Assembly: GCA_021827485.1 (NCBI GenBank) | Contig: JAKAVM010000106.1 | Location: 1 to 45,276 of the forward strand | DNA length: 45,276 bases | Direction: 5' to 3' | Source: Actinomycetes bacterium | GTDB lineage: Bacteria > Actinomycetota > Acidimicrobiia > Acidimicrobiales > JAKAVM01 | Shown: piece by piece, positions 9,308-19,704 of the stretch | Position numbering within the stretch: the first letter of the stretch is position 1 | How the letters are laid out: every line of letters starts with the position of its first letter | Notes under the pieces: model-generated | Seen by the model: the letters and a program-made list of their open reading frames with translations, nothing else | What the model was told of the DNA's origin: nothing | The model's database searches: none | Translations under genes and position numbers: made by a program

Positions 9308-12300
9308 CGTGGATCAACCCCGTGATCCATTAGAGGTAGTTAGAAATCGACTTGAGAATACCCTTTTTGTCGAGGCTGGTGCGGGAACTGGCAAGACGTT
9401 TGCTTTGGTGGAGCGAATCTTTTCCCTGGTTGTGTCGGGAAAGGCGCAGATAAATGAGATGGCTGCTATTACCTTCACTGAACTTGCTGCATCTGAACTC
9501 AAAGATCGTATTAGAACGAGACTTTATGGTGCGAGTAAGGACCAATCGCTAGATGAAGTTCAGAGAGAGCGGTGCCGGATTCAGCTATTACTAGTCGAAC
9601 AAGCAGCAATTTGCACGTTACATTCCTTTGCAAGATTGATTATTAGTAGTTATCCAATACAAGCTGGTTTGCCTTTTGCTAGCGAAATTCTAGAAGAACA
9701 TGAAACTCAAAATGATCTGGCCCAATCCTGGATTGACTGTTGTAAAGAGTTTTATTCAGATACAAATAAAACTGAAGATCAATTGAATATAGTTAGAGAT
9801 TGCATCTATTTGGGTCTGCGAATAGAGGACTTTTATCAACTGGCTGAATATTTACGCTATAACTGGGACTTGATACTTGGGATCGGAACGTCCACTCAAT
9901 CAACTAGCCTAAATCGTGGAGTTGATCGATCTACTTTCGTGCGAATAGGTAACCAAGAGATATTTACTTTATTGCAAAGCATAAGTGTTGACTTAGACGG
10001 ATGCTTGTCCTTGGCTAGTCAAGTGAACTCAAACGAGTCAGATACAATGTGTCGGCACTTAGATGTCCTTGGAAAATTGAATCAGCATATAAAAGACTTC
10101 TTAGATTCACCCACCAGACGCGAGGCCTTGGCAATTTTGGGGCATGGGTCTTTCAGACAATCAACTTCGACTAAAGGAAACCAGAAGGTCTGGGATAAAG
10201 AAGTATTGGGACAGATTCGAGAAAAGCTCTCAGATATCAAGGATCAAGTTGAGAAAACCCTTAGGAGTATTGGTGAACAATCTTTAGCATTCATTATTGA
10301 TTCAATCAGCGCCTTTACTTTAGAGCAGTCGGACAAGCGAATAAGATTAGGTACCCTGGATTTCCATGATCTACTGGTACTTGCTACTCGCCTCCTTGAA
10401 GATAGACAGATAAGAACAGAGATCTCTGGTGAGTGGAAGCATATTTTCATTGACGAATTCCAGGACACTGATCCGCTTCAAGTCCGCTTAGCTTTGCAGT
10501 TGGGGCAAGAAGACGATTCCTATGTTCAAAGTTCCACCGCCCAAGGCTTGCTTGAGCACGAACAGATTGATGGAATCCCACCCAATGGGCCAATTACCTT
10601 AGCCAATGGGAAGCTATTTTTTGTTGGGGATCCCAAGCAGTCTATCTACCGTTTTCGCCGTGCTGATATCACGGCCTATTCAACACTCAAGGAGCTACTT
10701 GAGAAGTCGGGTCAATGTGAAAAAGTTGACCTTACTGTTAATAGGCGCTCAGTCCCCAATATCATTGAATGGGTCAACCTTGTCTGCCGTGAGCTTTTTG
10801 CGAAAGGCGACCCAAGTGAGCAAGCTCCCTATGTCGATCTTGTATCTAGCCTGAACGTTCCTAGCCCGGAGGAATCTCACGCGGTAACGATAGATTCTTC
10901 AGAGTCAAACTTAGGGACGGAGGAATCTCACGCGGTATCGATAGATTCTTCAGAGTCAAACTTAGGGCCCGATTCATCTCAATTTTCAAGCTCCAATGTT
11001 TGGAGGATTGGAGATGCTTTGGAGAAAAATGTTGGAGAAATTAGGCTGGAAGAAGCGGTCTCCGTCTCCAAAACATGTATTGAATGTGTCACATCAGGAT
11101 GGAAAGTTCGCAAGACTGTCCAGGGAACTACAATTGAACAGCCATGTAATTTTGGTGACATCGCAATACTCATACCCGATCGCAAGAATTTGGACGAACT
11201 AACGCGTACTCTTCAATCATATGGGGTCCCATATAAAGTGGAAGCATCCAAGATAGCGCTTTCATCTCAACTTATTGTTGAGCTGATTTCGATTTGTAGA
11301 GCTATTGCTGATCCGACTAATGAGGTCAATGTCGTCGCATATCTACGCTCTTGCGTTGTGGCCTGCTCCGATAGGGAGTTGCTCCAATTCAGTGAAAGTG
11401 GAGGTGTTTTCAATGCTTTACATGATTTATCAGACTTGTCAGCTAGTTCGTCGTTTGAAAATTCGGTAAGTGATACATTGTTTGATCATCCAGTGACTAG
11501 AGCATTGGCCGTGTTGCGCGATTTGCATTTCCTATCTCTAAGCACTGGTGTAAGCGATATTGTGGGGCAAGTTGTAAGAGTCTTTCGCCTTTTTGAGGTT
11601 GCGGTAGAGGATGGCAACAATTATCAAGATACCTGGACTCGCCTGAGATACATTCTTCACTTGGCTAGAAAATTTTCATATGAGTTTGAATTTCGCTCAG
11701 CCATCTGTAGTTTAGATAGCTCTAATGTTGCTGACTCAGAAAGCCCTAATTTAGTTGGCCAAGAAGGTATCAGCAACGAATATTGCGATGGGACCTTATT
11801 GGGATTTGTTAGAAGAGTTCAGCTAGAGCTTGACAAGAGGATAACTTTACATGACTCGTCCTTTCTGGATGGTGCCGAAGGTATTGAGCCATATTGGAGA
11901 TTTCATTCTTTAGATAATCCAGGCGAGGTTGAAGGCACTTTGGATTCGGCTGTTCCTGGAAGGGTTAGGATTCTAACTTTGCACGCTTCTAAGGGGCTCG
12001 AATTCCCTATTGTCATAATGGCTGGTATGGGGGTGATTTTAAAGGACCCTAAGTCGACTGAAGTTCTACGAAGCAATACTTGTAGCTGCGAATTAGCCTG
12101 CACATTGAAAAGTCCAATGCCCGCCAGCTATGAAGGCATCGTAAGTAACGCATCGTTGGCAAAACTCCAAGTTTCAACTCAAGGTTATCAATCGGCAAAA
12201 GACCATGAAAGGAAAATGAGCGACTGTGAGAAGATCAGATTACTATATGTAGGATTTACTAGGGCACGTGACCACCTGATAATTAGTATGTATCGTAAAA

Positions 12301-13265
12301 AGAAAGATAACACCCTGATTTCCCTGGTTGATGAAGTATGTAATAAGTTGAACTGCTACCCTGCTAAATTAGACGATAAGATTATACAGATCACGGCTTA
12401 CGAAGATCGAAATACTTTGGGTGACAACGCTAATCTTGCAGGCAATACTTCTTTAGATGATCGCAAAGCTTGGATAGATGCAAGACAGTCTTTTATAGAT
12501 AAGAAATCAAACTTGCCTGTTGCAAGTGCATCGTCACTTATTGGATTAGTTGAGGCATCCGTTGAATACTCTGTTCTTCCAGACCCTGACGAGGAGCCAA
12601 CTATTGTATTTGGCAAGACCATTTATTCTGAGGAAGCTGTAAAAGCGCCAAACCTTGACAAGACTTATATTGATCAGGCTTTGAGTCAAGAGACAAGTTG
12701 GGATACCTTGGCAGCCCCAATTTCCACTAGGCAAAGTAGCCAGAAAGTTGGCAAGGCGGTGCACAAGACTCTTCAAGAGGCGGATTTCTGTGACTCTAAC
12801 TATACCAAGCTAAAGGCTAGATCAAATTGTGAGTTTTACAGCGTACTTCCTGAGCATCGCGAGCGAGTGGAATCTTTAGTATCTTGCGCATTTAGCTCGA
12901 GTTGGATCAAGAAGGTGGTGCAGGGGGCTCGATGCTGGCGTGAGGTATATGTTGCTTATCCTATAGGTGGAATTCTTCTCGAAGGATTTGTGGATTTAGT
13001 TGTTGAATTCGACGACAAACTTTGGATAGTTGACTATAAGACCGACTCAATCAGATCAAATGAGCACAGAAAACTGCTTGTGGAGTCGTATGCTATACAA
13101 TGTACTGGCTACGCTCTTGCGCTTGAGGGTTCAACCAACCGTGATGTTGGAGGAGCTGCATTACTTTTTCTCAATGACGTAGGGAAAGCTCCGGATGAAG
13201 TACTTCTAACGAACTTGGAAGAATATAAGACTAAGATTTCAAACGCTTTAGTAGAGACGGGATAA
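9279..13265 (+). CDS. AddA/RecB-like UvrD-family helicase-nuclease
   Basis: 1328 aa; Walker A 'VEAGAGTGKTFALVERI', 'IFIDEFQDTDPLQVRL', 'FVGDPKQSIYRFRRAD', 'LTLHASKGLEFPIVIMAG', 'LLYVGFTRARDHLIIS', nuclease 'LWIVDYKTD'. Alternative GTG start at 9309 immediately after the AddB-like stop. Confidence 0.93.
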   Translation: MKQLKVRTTNVDQPRDPLEVVRNRLENTLFVEAGAGTGKTFALVERIFSLVVSGKAQINEMAAITFTELAASELKDRIRTRLYGASKDQSLDEVQRERCRIQLLLVEQAAICTLHSFARLIISSYPIQAGLPFASEILEEHETQNDLAQSWIDCCKEFYSDTNKTEDQLNIVRDCIYLGLRIEDFYQLAEYLRYNWDLILGIGTSTQSTSLNRGVDRSTFVRIGNQEIFTLLQSISVDLDGCLSLASQVNSNESDTMCRHLDVLGKLNQHIKDFLDSPTRREALAILGHGSFRQSTSTKGNQKVWDKEVLGQIREKLSDIKDQVEKTLRSIGEQSLAFIIDSISAFTLEQSDKRIRLGTLDFHDLLVLATRLLEDRQIRTEISGEWKHIFIDEFQDTDPLQVRLALQLGQEDDSYVQSSTAQGLLEHEQIDGIPPNGPITLANGKLFFVGDPKQSIYRFRRADITAYSTLKELLEKSGQCEKVDLTVNRRSVPNIIEWVNLVCRELFAKGDPSEQAPYVDLVSSLNVPSPEESHAVTIDSSESNLGTEESHAVSIDSSESNLGPDSSQFSSSNVWRIGDALEKNVGEIRLEEAVSVSKTCIECVTSGWKVRKTVQGTTIEQPCNFGDIAILIPDRKNLDELTRTLQSYGVPYKVEASKIALSSQLIVELISICRAIADPTNEVNVVAYLRSCVVACSDRELLQFSESGGVFNALHDLSDLSASSSFENSVSDTLFDHPVTRALAVLRDLHFLSLSTGVSDIVGQVVRVFRLFEVAVEDGNNYQDTWTRLRYILHLARKFSYEFEFRSAICSLDSSNVADSESPNLVGQEGISNEYCDGTLLGFVRRVQLELDKRITLHDSSFLDGAEGIEPYWRFHSLDNPGEVEGTLDSAVPGRVRILTLHASKGLEFPIVIMAGMGVILKDPKSTEVLRSNTCSCELACTLKSPMPASYEGIVSNASLAKLQVSTQGYQSAKDHERKMSDCEKIRLLYVGFTRARDHLIISMYRKKKDNTLISLVDEVCNKLNCYPAKLDDKIIQITAYEDRNTLGDNANLAGNTSLDDRKAWIDARQSFIDKKSNLPVASASSLIGLVEASVEYSVLPDPDEEPTIVFGKTIYSEEAVKAPNLDKTYIDQALSQETSWDTLAAPISTRQSSQKVGKAVHKTLQEADFCDSNYTKLKARSNCEFYSVLPEHRERVESLVSCAFSSSWIKKVVQGARCWREVYVAYPIGGILLEGFVDLVVEFDDKLWIVDYKTDSIRSNEHRKLLVESYAIQCTGYALALEGSTNRDVGGAALLFLNDVGKAPDEVLLTNLEEYKTKISNALVETG
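10869..10967 (+). repeat. In-frame 51-bp direct duplication inside the AddA-like gene
   Basis: 'EESHAVTIDSSESNLGT' followed by 'EESHAVSIDSSESNLGP'; nearly identical DNA. Confidence 0.9.
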
Positions 13266-13403
13266 TCTTCGTCCGCCAAGGCATGCCCGTTTTCGAAGGC
13301 GGGTGCTGGGTTTCTGATGAGCAGAACTAGCCTCCAAGAGTGGATATAATATGCTCGATGAGATTGGCGGGGATGTGGCAGAAAATCGAAGTAGAGATCG
13401 GTA

Positions 13404-13442
13404 GAGAATCCGGGCAGAGAATCCGGGCAGAGAATCCGGGCA
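13404..13442. repeat. 13-bp perfect tandem triplication
   Basis: gagaatccgggca x3 at 13404, 13417 and 13430. Confidence 0.95.
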
Positions 13443-13447
13443 GAGAA

Positions 13448-14026
13448 GTGGAAAGGAAGAAAGGACGAATTATCACTAATTATCCTAAATTTGTAGCTTT
13501 GGTATTTTGCTGCGTTTTAGCGGCGGCTAGCTGTGGCTCAAGTCATGGTCGGCCCGTTTCTAAGTCGCCAGTCCAGCTACGACACCTTCCTCAAGTGAAA
13601 CGTCCAAATACCGCGACTTCAAAGTTTCCGTTAATCTCGCATTCAGCCCAACGGCTAGTGGACTTTTATATTCAAGCTGGAGTAAACAATGGGTTTAATT
13701 TTGATGGAGATACCAATGGAAAGATGGAGCTTTTCATACCTTTAGGTTGGACTGTCAATATACAATGTCATAATTCTGCGACATCTCTATACCACAGTTG
13801 CGCGGTTACGAATGGGGCAAACAGTACTACCCCCGCTTTCCCTGGGGCAAGCGTTCCAAATCCTCAAGAAGGAATCGACCCAGGTGGTACAGCGTCATTT
13901 ACTTTCGTTGCGTCACAAGCAGGAACCTTTCGGATTGCCTGCCTGCTTCCCGGTCATGAAGAGGCCGGAATGTGGGGTAAGGTTATTATCTCTTCAAGTA
14001 TAAATGATCCTGAGTTATTAAGCTAA
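13448..14026 (+). CDS. Sulfocyanin-like blue copper lipoprotein (cupredoxin)
   Basis: 'NGFNFDGDTNGKMELFIPLGWTVNIQCHN', C-terminal copper motif 'GTFRIACLLPGHEEAGMWGKVIIS'; signal/lipobox 'FVALVFCCVLAAASC'. ORF track begins at 13340; GTG 13448 gives a clean signal peptide, but the exact start is uncertain. Confidence 0.85.
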   Translation: MERKKGRIITNYPKFVALVFCCVLAAASCGSSHGRPVSKSPVQLRHLPQVKRPNTATSKFPLISHSAQRLVDFYIQAGVNNGFNFDGDTNGKMELFIPLGWTVNIQCHNSATSLYHSCAVTNGANSTTPAFPGASVPNPQEGIDPGGTASFTFVASQAGTFRIACLLPGHEEAGMWGKVIISSSINDPELLS

Positions 14027-14047
14027 GCTCGTATATAGATACTTATT

Positions 14048-15088
14048 ATGAAAATTGCTCAGATTGCTCCCGCCTGGTTTCCAGTACCTCCACTTGGATA
14101 CGGTGGTATCGAACTTATTGTCTCACTCCTATCCGATGGTTTGGTAGACCGTGGACATGAGGTGACTCTTTATGCAGCCAAGGGTTCAACTACCAAGGCA
14201 AAATTAGTAACTCCTCTGGATGAACCTCCCGATCCAAGTCAATTAGGTGATGTTTGGTTCGATACAATGCATTGCTTGATTTCATATCTCGATATCCAAG
14301 TATCAGAGTTTGACATCATTCACGACCATTCAGGAATAATAGGACCTGCAATGGGAGTATTAAATAGAGATAGAGGTAACCGGCCAGTCTTAGCTCATAC
14401 ATTGCATGGGCCGTGGACAGAACAGGGGAAGAGATTTTACGGGCTAATTGATGATCTTATTTCCTTGATTGCAATAAGCAACACTCAGATGGAAGACAAT
14501 CCTAAGGTTCATTATCAGGGGATGGTTTACAATGGCATTGAGCTAAGTGACTATCGTTTTGAGAGCAAGAAGCAGGATTATTTGGTTTACATTGGCCGCG
14601 CTAATCCAGACAAGGGGCCAGTGACGGCGCTGGAGGTTGCACACCGTGCTGGTCTGGATCTCAAAATGGTAATCAAGCGCAACGAGCCAGCAGAACGAGA
14701 GTATTTTGACCAAGAGATAGCGCCCCTTGTCAATAACCAAGTTGAGGTATTTGAGAATATTCCGCACAGCCAGAAAGTTGAGCTGCTCGCAAATGCAATG
14801 GCCATGATTTTTCCTATTCAGTGGCCCGAGCCTTTTGGGCTAGTTATGGCGGAGGCAATGGCGTGTGGGACGCCAGTTATAGCTGGGAAGTGGGGGGCTG
14901 CCAAAGAGCTGGTTGTCGACGGAGAGACCGGATTCCTTTGTAATAGTATGGAGGAGTATCTTCGGGCGTTAGATTCAGTATCTAAATTAGATCCAGCTCG
15001 CTGTCGAAAATGGACTCAAGAACAGTTCTCTGCCTCTATTATGGTTTCACGATATGAACAAGTTTTTGAGAGTTTGCTCAATCGCTAG
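14048..15088 (+). CDS. Glycosyltransferase family 4
   Basis: 'IAPAWFPVPPLGYGGIELIVSLLSDGLVDRGHEVTLYA', 'YIGRANPDKGP', 'EPFGLVMAEAMACGTPVIA'. Confidence 0.93.
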   Translation: MKIAQIAPAWFPVPPLGYGGIELIVSLLSDGLVDRGHEVTLYAAKGSTTKAKLVTPLDEPPDPSQLGDVWFDTMHCLISYLDIQVSEFDIIHDHSGIIGPAMGVLNRDRGNRPVLAHTLHGPWTEQGKRFYGLIDDLISLIAISNTQMEDNPKVHYQGMVYNGIELSDYRFESKKQDYLVYIGRANPDKGPVTALEVAHRAGLDLKMVIKRNEPAEREYFDQEIAPLVNNQVEVFENIPHSQKVELLANAMAMIFPIQWPEPFGLVMAEAMACGTPVIAGKWGAAKELVVDGETGFLCNSMEEYLRALDSVSKLDPARCRKWTQEQFSASIMVSRYEQVFESLLNR

Positions 15089-15128
15089 GCCAGAGTTGCC
15101 CCCCTGGCAACCTTGGGCCCGCGATTCG

Positions 15129-16385
15129 GTGCGGGATCGCTTTCGTTGCGCTGCGGTAACAGTGCTTGGTTTGCTGGTGACGATTTCGGCTTCGTGTTCA
15201 AACGTACACCATGCCAAGTCTTCGACGGCTCGATCGAAGTCCTCGACTCCGCTGGTGGGTATTGAGCAATCAACGACTTCTACTACTACCGGACCTCTGG
15301 CGATTGGGTCGACCGTTCCCGGCCGGGATGCGCAGTCGTGGTCTTTTCTCACAGTGAAAGACGGGTTTGGGATTGATACGGAGACGGGGAACCAGGGAGG
15401 TGCACTCGAATCACAACCGCTTACCACGGACAACGGTGGGCAGTCCTGGATGGTCACCGGAGTTCCGATTATTGGTGCCCGTTATGTCGGCGATCTCGAT
15501 TTCATAGACGCCAAGCACGGATATGCCGTTGGGTTAGACGAGGGCTTTCCATTCTTCATTACCGACAATGGTGGAGCGACCTGGCACGAACCACCATTCG
15601 GGCACTTAGGTGCCAATCCCAGACAATCGACCGGCTCTCCGTTTGGGGCAAAGGGAAGCTCTGTTTGGGTCACGTCTGTCTCGTGTACATCCGGGGTTAC
15701 GCCATCCTGTCATTCGGTAATTGAGATCTCCGAAGACTATGGTACTACCTGGACATCGGAGGACCTGTCTATTCCCTCGGTATACGATTCAATAGGTGTC
15801 GCTGCCGAAAGCGGACAGGAAGCCTATGTGTTGGCAAATTCCACGGTTAATGCACCGATTCTCGTACACACGACTGATGCAGGCAGGACGTGGAACGCAG
15901 TATCTGTCCCGTCCCTTCAATGTGAGATCAACTTTTTTGCGCCCGAGCCATCAGATCTGTGGCTGTTCTGTGGCGAGGGTCCTGCGACCAACATGACCCC
16001 AAAAGCTCTTTACCGTTCCTACAACGGCGGGGCCACCTGGTCGGTTGCCAGTTCGACAGGGAGTCCGGATACTAGCCCTCCATGGGTATCCAACGGTTTG
16101 TTGCCAGCACAGGTGGGGTCGATTACTCTTCAAGGCAACTTTCCCGTGTCATTTGCGGCTGCGTCTCCCAACCGTGCGTGGCTGACGTTTGGACGCGGTG
16201 ATGTCGAGGTGACAAGCGATGGGGGCAAGACGTGGACCAGTGCGTTCCCCTATCCGGATATTGATGCCTTCAGCCTGATTCTGGATCAGCTCTCGCCGTC
16301 GGTGATCCTGGCGATCGGATTTAATGCTGGAATCTGGTCGACTACTGATGGGTCGACATGGTCCCAGACGGTTACTTGGCAGTGA
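15129..16385 (+). CDS. Ycf48-like / BNR-repeat beta-propeller lipoprotein
   Basis: Repeated 'TDNGGATWHEP', 'TDAGRTWNAV', 'SYNGGATWSVA', 'TSDGGKTWTSA', 'TTDGSTWSQT'; lipobox-like 'TISASCS'. Longest ORF begins at 15054; GTG 15129 is more plausible. Confidence 0.75.
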   Translation: MRDRFRCAAVTVLGLLVTISASCSNVHHAKSSTARSKSSTPLVGIEQSTTSTTTGPLAIGSTVPGRDAQSWSFLTVKDGFGIDTETGNQGGALESQPLTTDNGGQSWMVTGVPIIGARYVGDLDFIDAKHGYAVGLDEGFPFFITDNGGATWHEPPFGHLGANPRQSTGSPFGAKGSSVWVTSVSCTSGVTPSCHSVIEISEDYGTTWTSEDLSIPSVYDSIGVAAESGQEAYVLANSTVNAPILVHTTDAGRTWNAVSVPSLQCEINFFAPEPSDLWLFCGEGPATNMTPKALYRSYNGGATWSVASSTGSPDTSPPWVSNGLLPAQVGSITLQGNFPVSFAAASPNRAWLTFGRGDVEVTSDGGKTWTSAFPYPDIDAFSLILDQLSPSVILAIGFNAGIWSTTDGSTWSQTVTWQ

Positions 16386-16392
16386 GACTGCG

Positions 16393-17067
16393 ATGACCCC
16401 AACAAGGAAGAACGGAATCTTCGCGTCAGATAAAGTAAATACAATTGTGATTTACAAGCAAAAAGTTAGGGCCCTGAATACACACAAGTTCGGCGATTAC
16501 AAGATCCTGCCTCGCTGGGCAATCAAATCGATTGCGTTGCTATGTGTTGGATTAAGCATTGCCGCGTGTGGTGGGGCCACTCATAAGTCTCCAACTTCGA
16601 TTCCCAAGCCAAGGACGCTTCACGAACCGGCGACTCCGGGCTCTACAGGTCTATCGACCGCCCCCTCGGTCAATGCAGCTGGTTTTCCAAAGGTACCAGC
16701 CAGCGGAATTTATGCTGACGGCGCGCAAGGAACTCCCCACTATTTTGTCTCGCTCAGCTCGACACCCGATGGTCATATTTCCGGCTCGATGAATTTCTTG
16801 TACCAGGACGGCCAGACTGTCTCCGTATTCACATTCGCCGGATCTGGCCAAGATGGAGTCGCTAGTCTTTCACCAGTGGCGTCAGGACAGTTTGGGCCGG
16901 GAAATGTCATCCCGGCTAGCCTTCCTCGGACCCTTTCTATGACTTGGGGAGCGGGCGGCATTTCCTTTGGAGAATGCACTGGCTATCTTCCCGCGGTAAC
17001 TTCCATGTCAGGGTGCGCATTCGAACCGGCCTACCAAGGGATGAGCACCTCAGCTAGCGCGCCGTAA
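16393..17067 (+). CDS. Hypothetical lipoprotein
   Basis: Signal 'SIALLCVGLSIAACGG'; no recognised domain. ATG 16393 preferred over the 16324 ORF start. Confidence 0.65.
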   Translation: MTPTRKNGIFASDKVNTIVIYKQKVRALNTHKFGDYKILPRWAIKSIALLCVGLSIAACGGATHKSPTSIPKPRTLHEPATPGSTGLSTAPSVNAAGFPKVPASGIYADGAQGTPHYFVSLSSTPDGHISGSMNFLYQDGQTVSVFTFAGSGQDGVASLSPVASGQFGPGNVIPASLPRTLSMTWGAGGISFGECTGYLPAVTSMSGCAFEPAYQGMSTSASAP

Positions 17068-17096
17068 TGTGTTGATTGTTCACACCAACGGTGCAA

Positions 17097-19655
17097 CTAG
17101 GTAGCGTGACCTATTTCTAACGCTCCAAGGTTCTTCGAGGAGGTAGCCTCGGATTCATTTTCCGAGCGCAAGACAAGTTCTCCATCCTTTTCTGATACAA
17201 CTATTGTATCGTGCGGGGTGAACCTTCCTTCTAGAAGTCCCAGCGCAAGCTTGTCGGCCAGTGCTTTTTGGATCAGTCGTTTGAGGGGTCTGGCACCGTA
17301 GGCAGAGTCGTAACCATTTCTTGCAAGCCACTCTTTGGCTTGGGGTTCAACAATTATCTTGATGTGATGGGATGATAAACGTTTTTGGAGCTGCTCTAGT
17401 TGGATGTCAACGATCTGGAGCAAATCGTCCGTAGTCAGGTTGATGAATCGCACGATTTCATCAATACGATTTATAAATTCTGGTCTGAAGAAGCTAGTAA
17501 GCTCTCCAACTAGATTTGATGTCATGATTATTATGACATTCTTAAAGTCAACCGTTCTACCTTGGCCATCGGTTAAGCGACCATCGTCCATTACCTGTAA
17601 GAGCGTGTTGAATACATCCGGGTGAGCTTTTTCTATTTCATCTAACAGTAATACAGCGTATGGTCTCCTTCTGATAGGTTCAGTGAGCTGCCCCCCCTCT
17701 TCGTAGCCTATATAACCGGGAGGAGCTCCAATGAGTCGAGATACTGAGTGCTTTTCCATATATTCCGACATATCAATTCGAACCATTGCTTTGTCATCAT
17801 CAAAAAGGAAATCTGCTAGTGATCTAGCCAACTCAGTTTTTCCAACTCCTGTTGGGCCAAGGAACAAAAAGGTCCCAATTGGCCGGTTTGGATCCGAAAG
17901 GCCAGCTCTTGAGCGACGAATAGAGTTAGCCATGACATTTATGGCTTCGTCTTGCCCAATCACGCGTCGATGCAACTCCTCTTCCATCCGGACAAGCTTT
18001 GACACCTCTCCTTCCATGAGTTTCACTACCGGAATTCCGGTCCACTTGGATATAACTTCGGCGATATCTTCTTCGTCAACTTCTTCTTTGAGCATCTTGG
18101 TATCTCGCTGAAGCTCTGCAAGCTTTAGAGTGGCTGATTCAATCTGCGAGTTGACCTGGGGCAAAGTTCCATATCGTACCTCTGCAGATTTTGCTAAATC
18201 GCCATCGCGTTCATATCTATCGGCATCAGATCTAAGCGACTCAGCCTCTTCCTTGAGCGATCTAATAGTTGATATCGCATCTCTCTCAGCCTGCCAGTGG
18301 CCTTTCATCGCTGTAGATTGCTCACGAAGTTCAGAAAGTTCTTTCTCGATCAAGCTAAGTTGCTCAGAAGAGGCGACATCACTTTCTTTTGAAAGCGCCA
18401 TTTGCTCTATTTCGAGCTGCCTTATCCGCCGCTCAACAACGTCAATCTCTGTTGGCATGGAATCGATCTCTATGCGCAACTTTGAGCTAGCTTCATCAAT
18501 TAGATCAATTGCTTTGTCAGGAAGAAATCGTCCTGTAACGTACCGATCAGATAAAACGGCGGCTGCCACCAGAGCTGAATCTTGTATTCTTACGCCGTGA
18601 TGGACCTCATAACGCTCTTTGAGACCTCTTAGTATTGCAACAGTATCTTCTACATTCGGAGGACCTACATATACCGGTTGGAAGCGCCGCTCTAATGCAG
18701 CATCTTTTTCTAAATATTTGCGATATTCATCTAAGGTAGTAGCACCAATTAATCTAAGTTCACCTCTTGCGAGCATGGGTTTGATCATATTGCCCGCATC
18801 TACTGAACCTTCGGAAGCGCCAGCTCCCACGATTGTGTGAAGTTCATCGATGAATGTTATGACTTCTCCATTCGATTCGGTTATCTCTTTCAAGACCGAC
18901 TTGAGGCGTTCTTCAAACTCGCCTCGGAATTTAGTTCCGGCTATCAAAGTACCGATATCCAACGATATGACGCGCTTGTTCTTGAGTCCTTCGGGAATAT
19001 CGCCCTCGACAATTCTTAGGGCTAATCCCTCAACAATTGCAGTCTTGCCAACACCAGGCTCGCCAATTAGTACGGGATTGTTCTTGGTTCTTCTAGACAG
19101 AACTTGGATTATTCGCCGTATTTCTTCATCTCGCCCAATGACAGGGTCCAACTTACCCGAGCGCGCATAATTAGTAAGGTCCCGTCCGTATTTGTCGAGC
19201 GCCTGGTAGTTTTCTTCAGATTCACTACTTGTTACCCGATGGGTCCCGCGGACTTCTTTAAGGGCATTTAGCAGCTCGTCTCGCTTAATTGGAATTAGAT
19301 CGGCCATCGATAGAAGTAAGTGCTCAGTTGAAAGATAGTCGTCGTGCATCTCCTCCATGGCCTTACCTGCCCTCTGGAGAACCTCTCTTAGTTGATTCCC
19401 AAATGTAGGCTCATTCCCGCCGTAGCTGCGAGGAAGTTTTGATATTTGAAGCTCGATCTGATTGCGAACTGGCAGTATTGACACGCCTACCTTATCCAAA
19501 AGTGACAAAACCACCCCAGCGTCTTGGGTTAGCAAGCTCAGAAGTAGATGTTCAGGGGTTATCTCGGGATTGTTATGGTCTAAGGCAATCTGAGCTGCTG
19601 TTCGGAATGCCTCTTGAGTTCTCAGAGTCCAACGGTTTGGATCAAAAGGATTCAT
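17097..19655 (-). CDS. clpB: ATP-dependent chaperone ClpB
   Basis: 852 aa; Clp_N domain, Walker A '[15 protein letters not shown]' and '[15 protein letters not shown]', coiled-coil middle domain, 'ISKWTGIPV', '[11 protein letters not shown]'. Confidence 0.96.
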   Translation of the reverse strand: MNPFDPNRWTLRTQEAFRTAAQIALDHNNPEITPEHLLLSLLTQDAGVVLSLLDKVGVSILPVRNQIELQISKLPRSYGGNEPTFGNQLREVLQRAGKAMEEMHDDYLSTEHLLLSMADLIPIKRDELLNALKEVRGTHRVTSSESEENYQALDKYGRDLTNYARSGKLDPVIGRDEEIRRIIQVLSRRTKNNPVLIGEPGVGKTAIVEGLALRIVEGDIPEGLKNKRVISLDIGTLIAGTKFRGEFEERLKSVLKEITESNGEVITFIDELHTIVGAGASEGSVDAGNMIKPMLARGELRLIGATTLDEYRKYLEKDAALERRFQPVYVGPPNVEDTVAILRGLKERYEVHHGVRIQDSALVAAAVLSDRYVTGRFLPDKAIDLIDEASSKLRIEIDSMPTEIDVVERRIRQLEIEQMALSKESDVASSEQLSLIEKELSELREQSTAMKGHWQAERDAISTIRSLKEEAESLRSDADRYERDGDLAKSAEVRYGTLPQVNSQIESATLKLAELQRDTKMLKEEVDEEDIAEVISKWTGIPVVKLMEGEVSKLVRMEEELHRRVIGQDEAINVMANSIRRSRAGLSDPNRPIGTFLFLGPTGVGKTELARSLADFLFDDDKAMVRIDMSEYMEKHSVSRLIGAPPGYIGYEEGGQLTEPIRRRPYAVLLLDEIEKAHPDVFNTLLQVMDDGRLTDGQGRTVDFKNVIIIMTSNLVGELTSFFRPEFINRIDEIVRFINLTTDDLLQIVDIQLEQLQKRLSSHHIKIIVEPQAKEWLARNGYDSAYGARPLKRLIQKALADKLALGLLEGRFTPHDTIVVSEKDGELVLRSENESEATSSKNLGALEIGHAT

Positions 19656-19704
19656 AATTTTAGTATATCAAGTTAGAAAATCTAAGTCTAGTATTATTAA
19701 GTTC

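Noticed and set aside
13266-13335. Rho-independent terminator after the AddA-like gene
   Set aside because: Only a weak interrupted stem (gcatgcccg/cgggtgc) and no U-tract.
18130-18600. 156-aa and other ORFs antisense to clpB
   Set aside because: Shadow frames of a strongly conserved gene.
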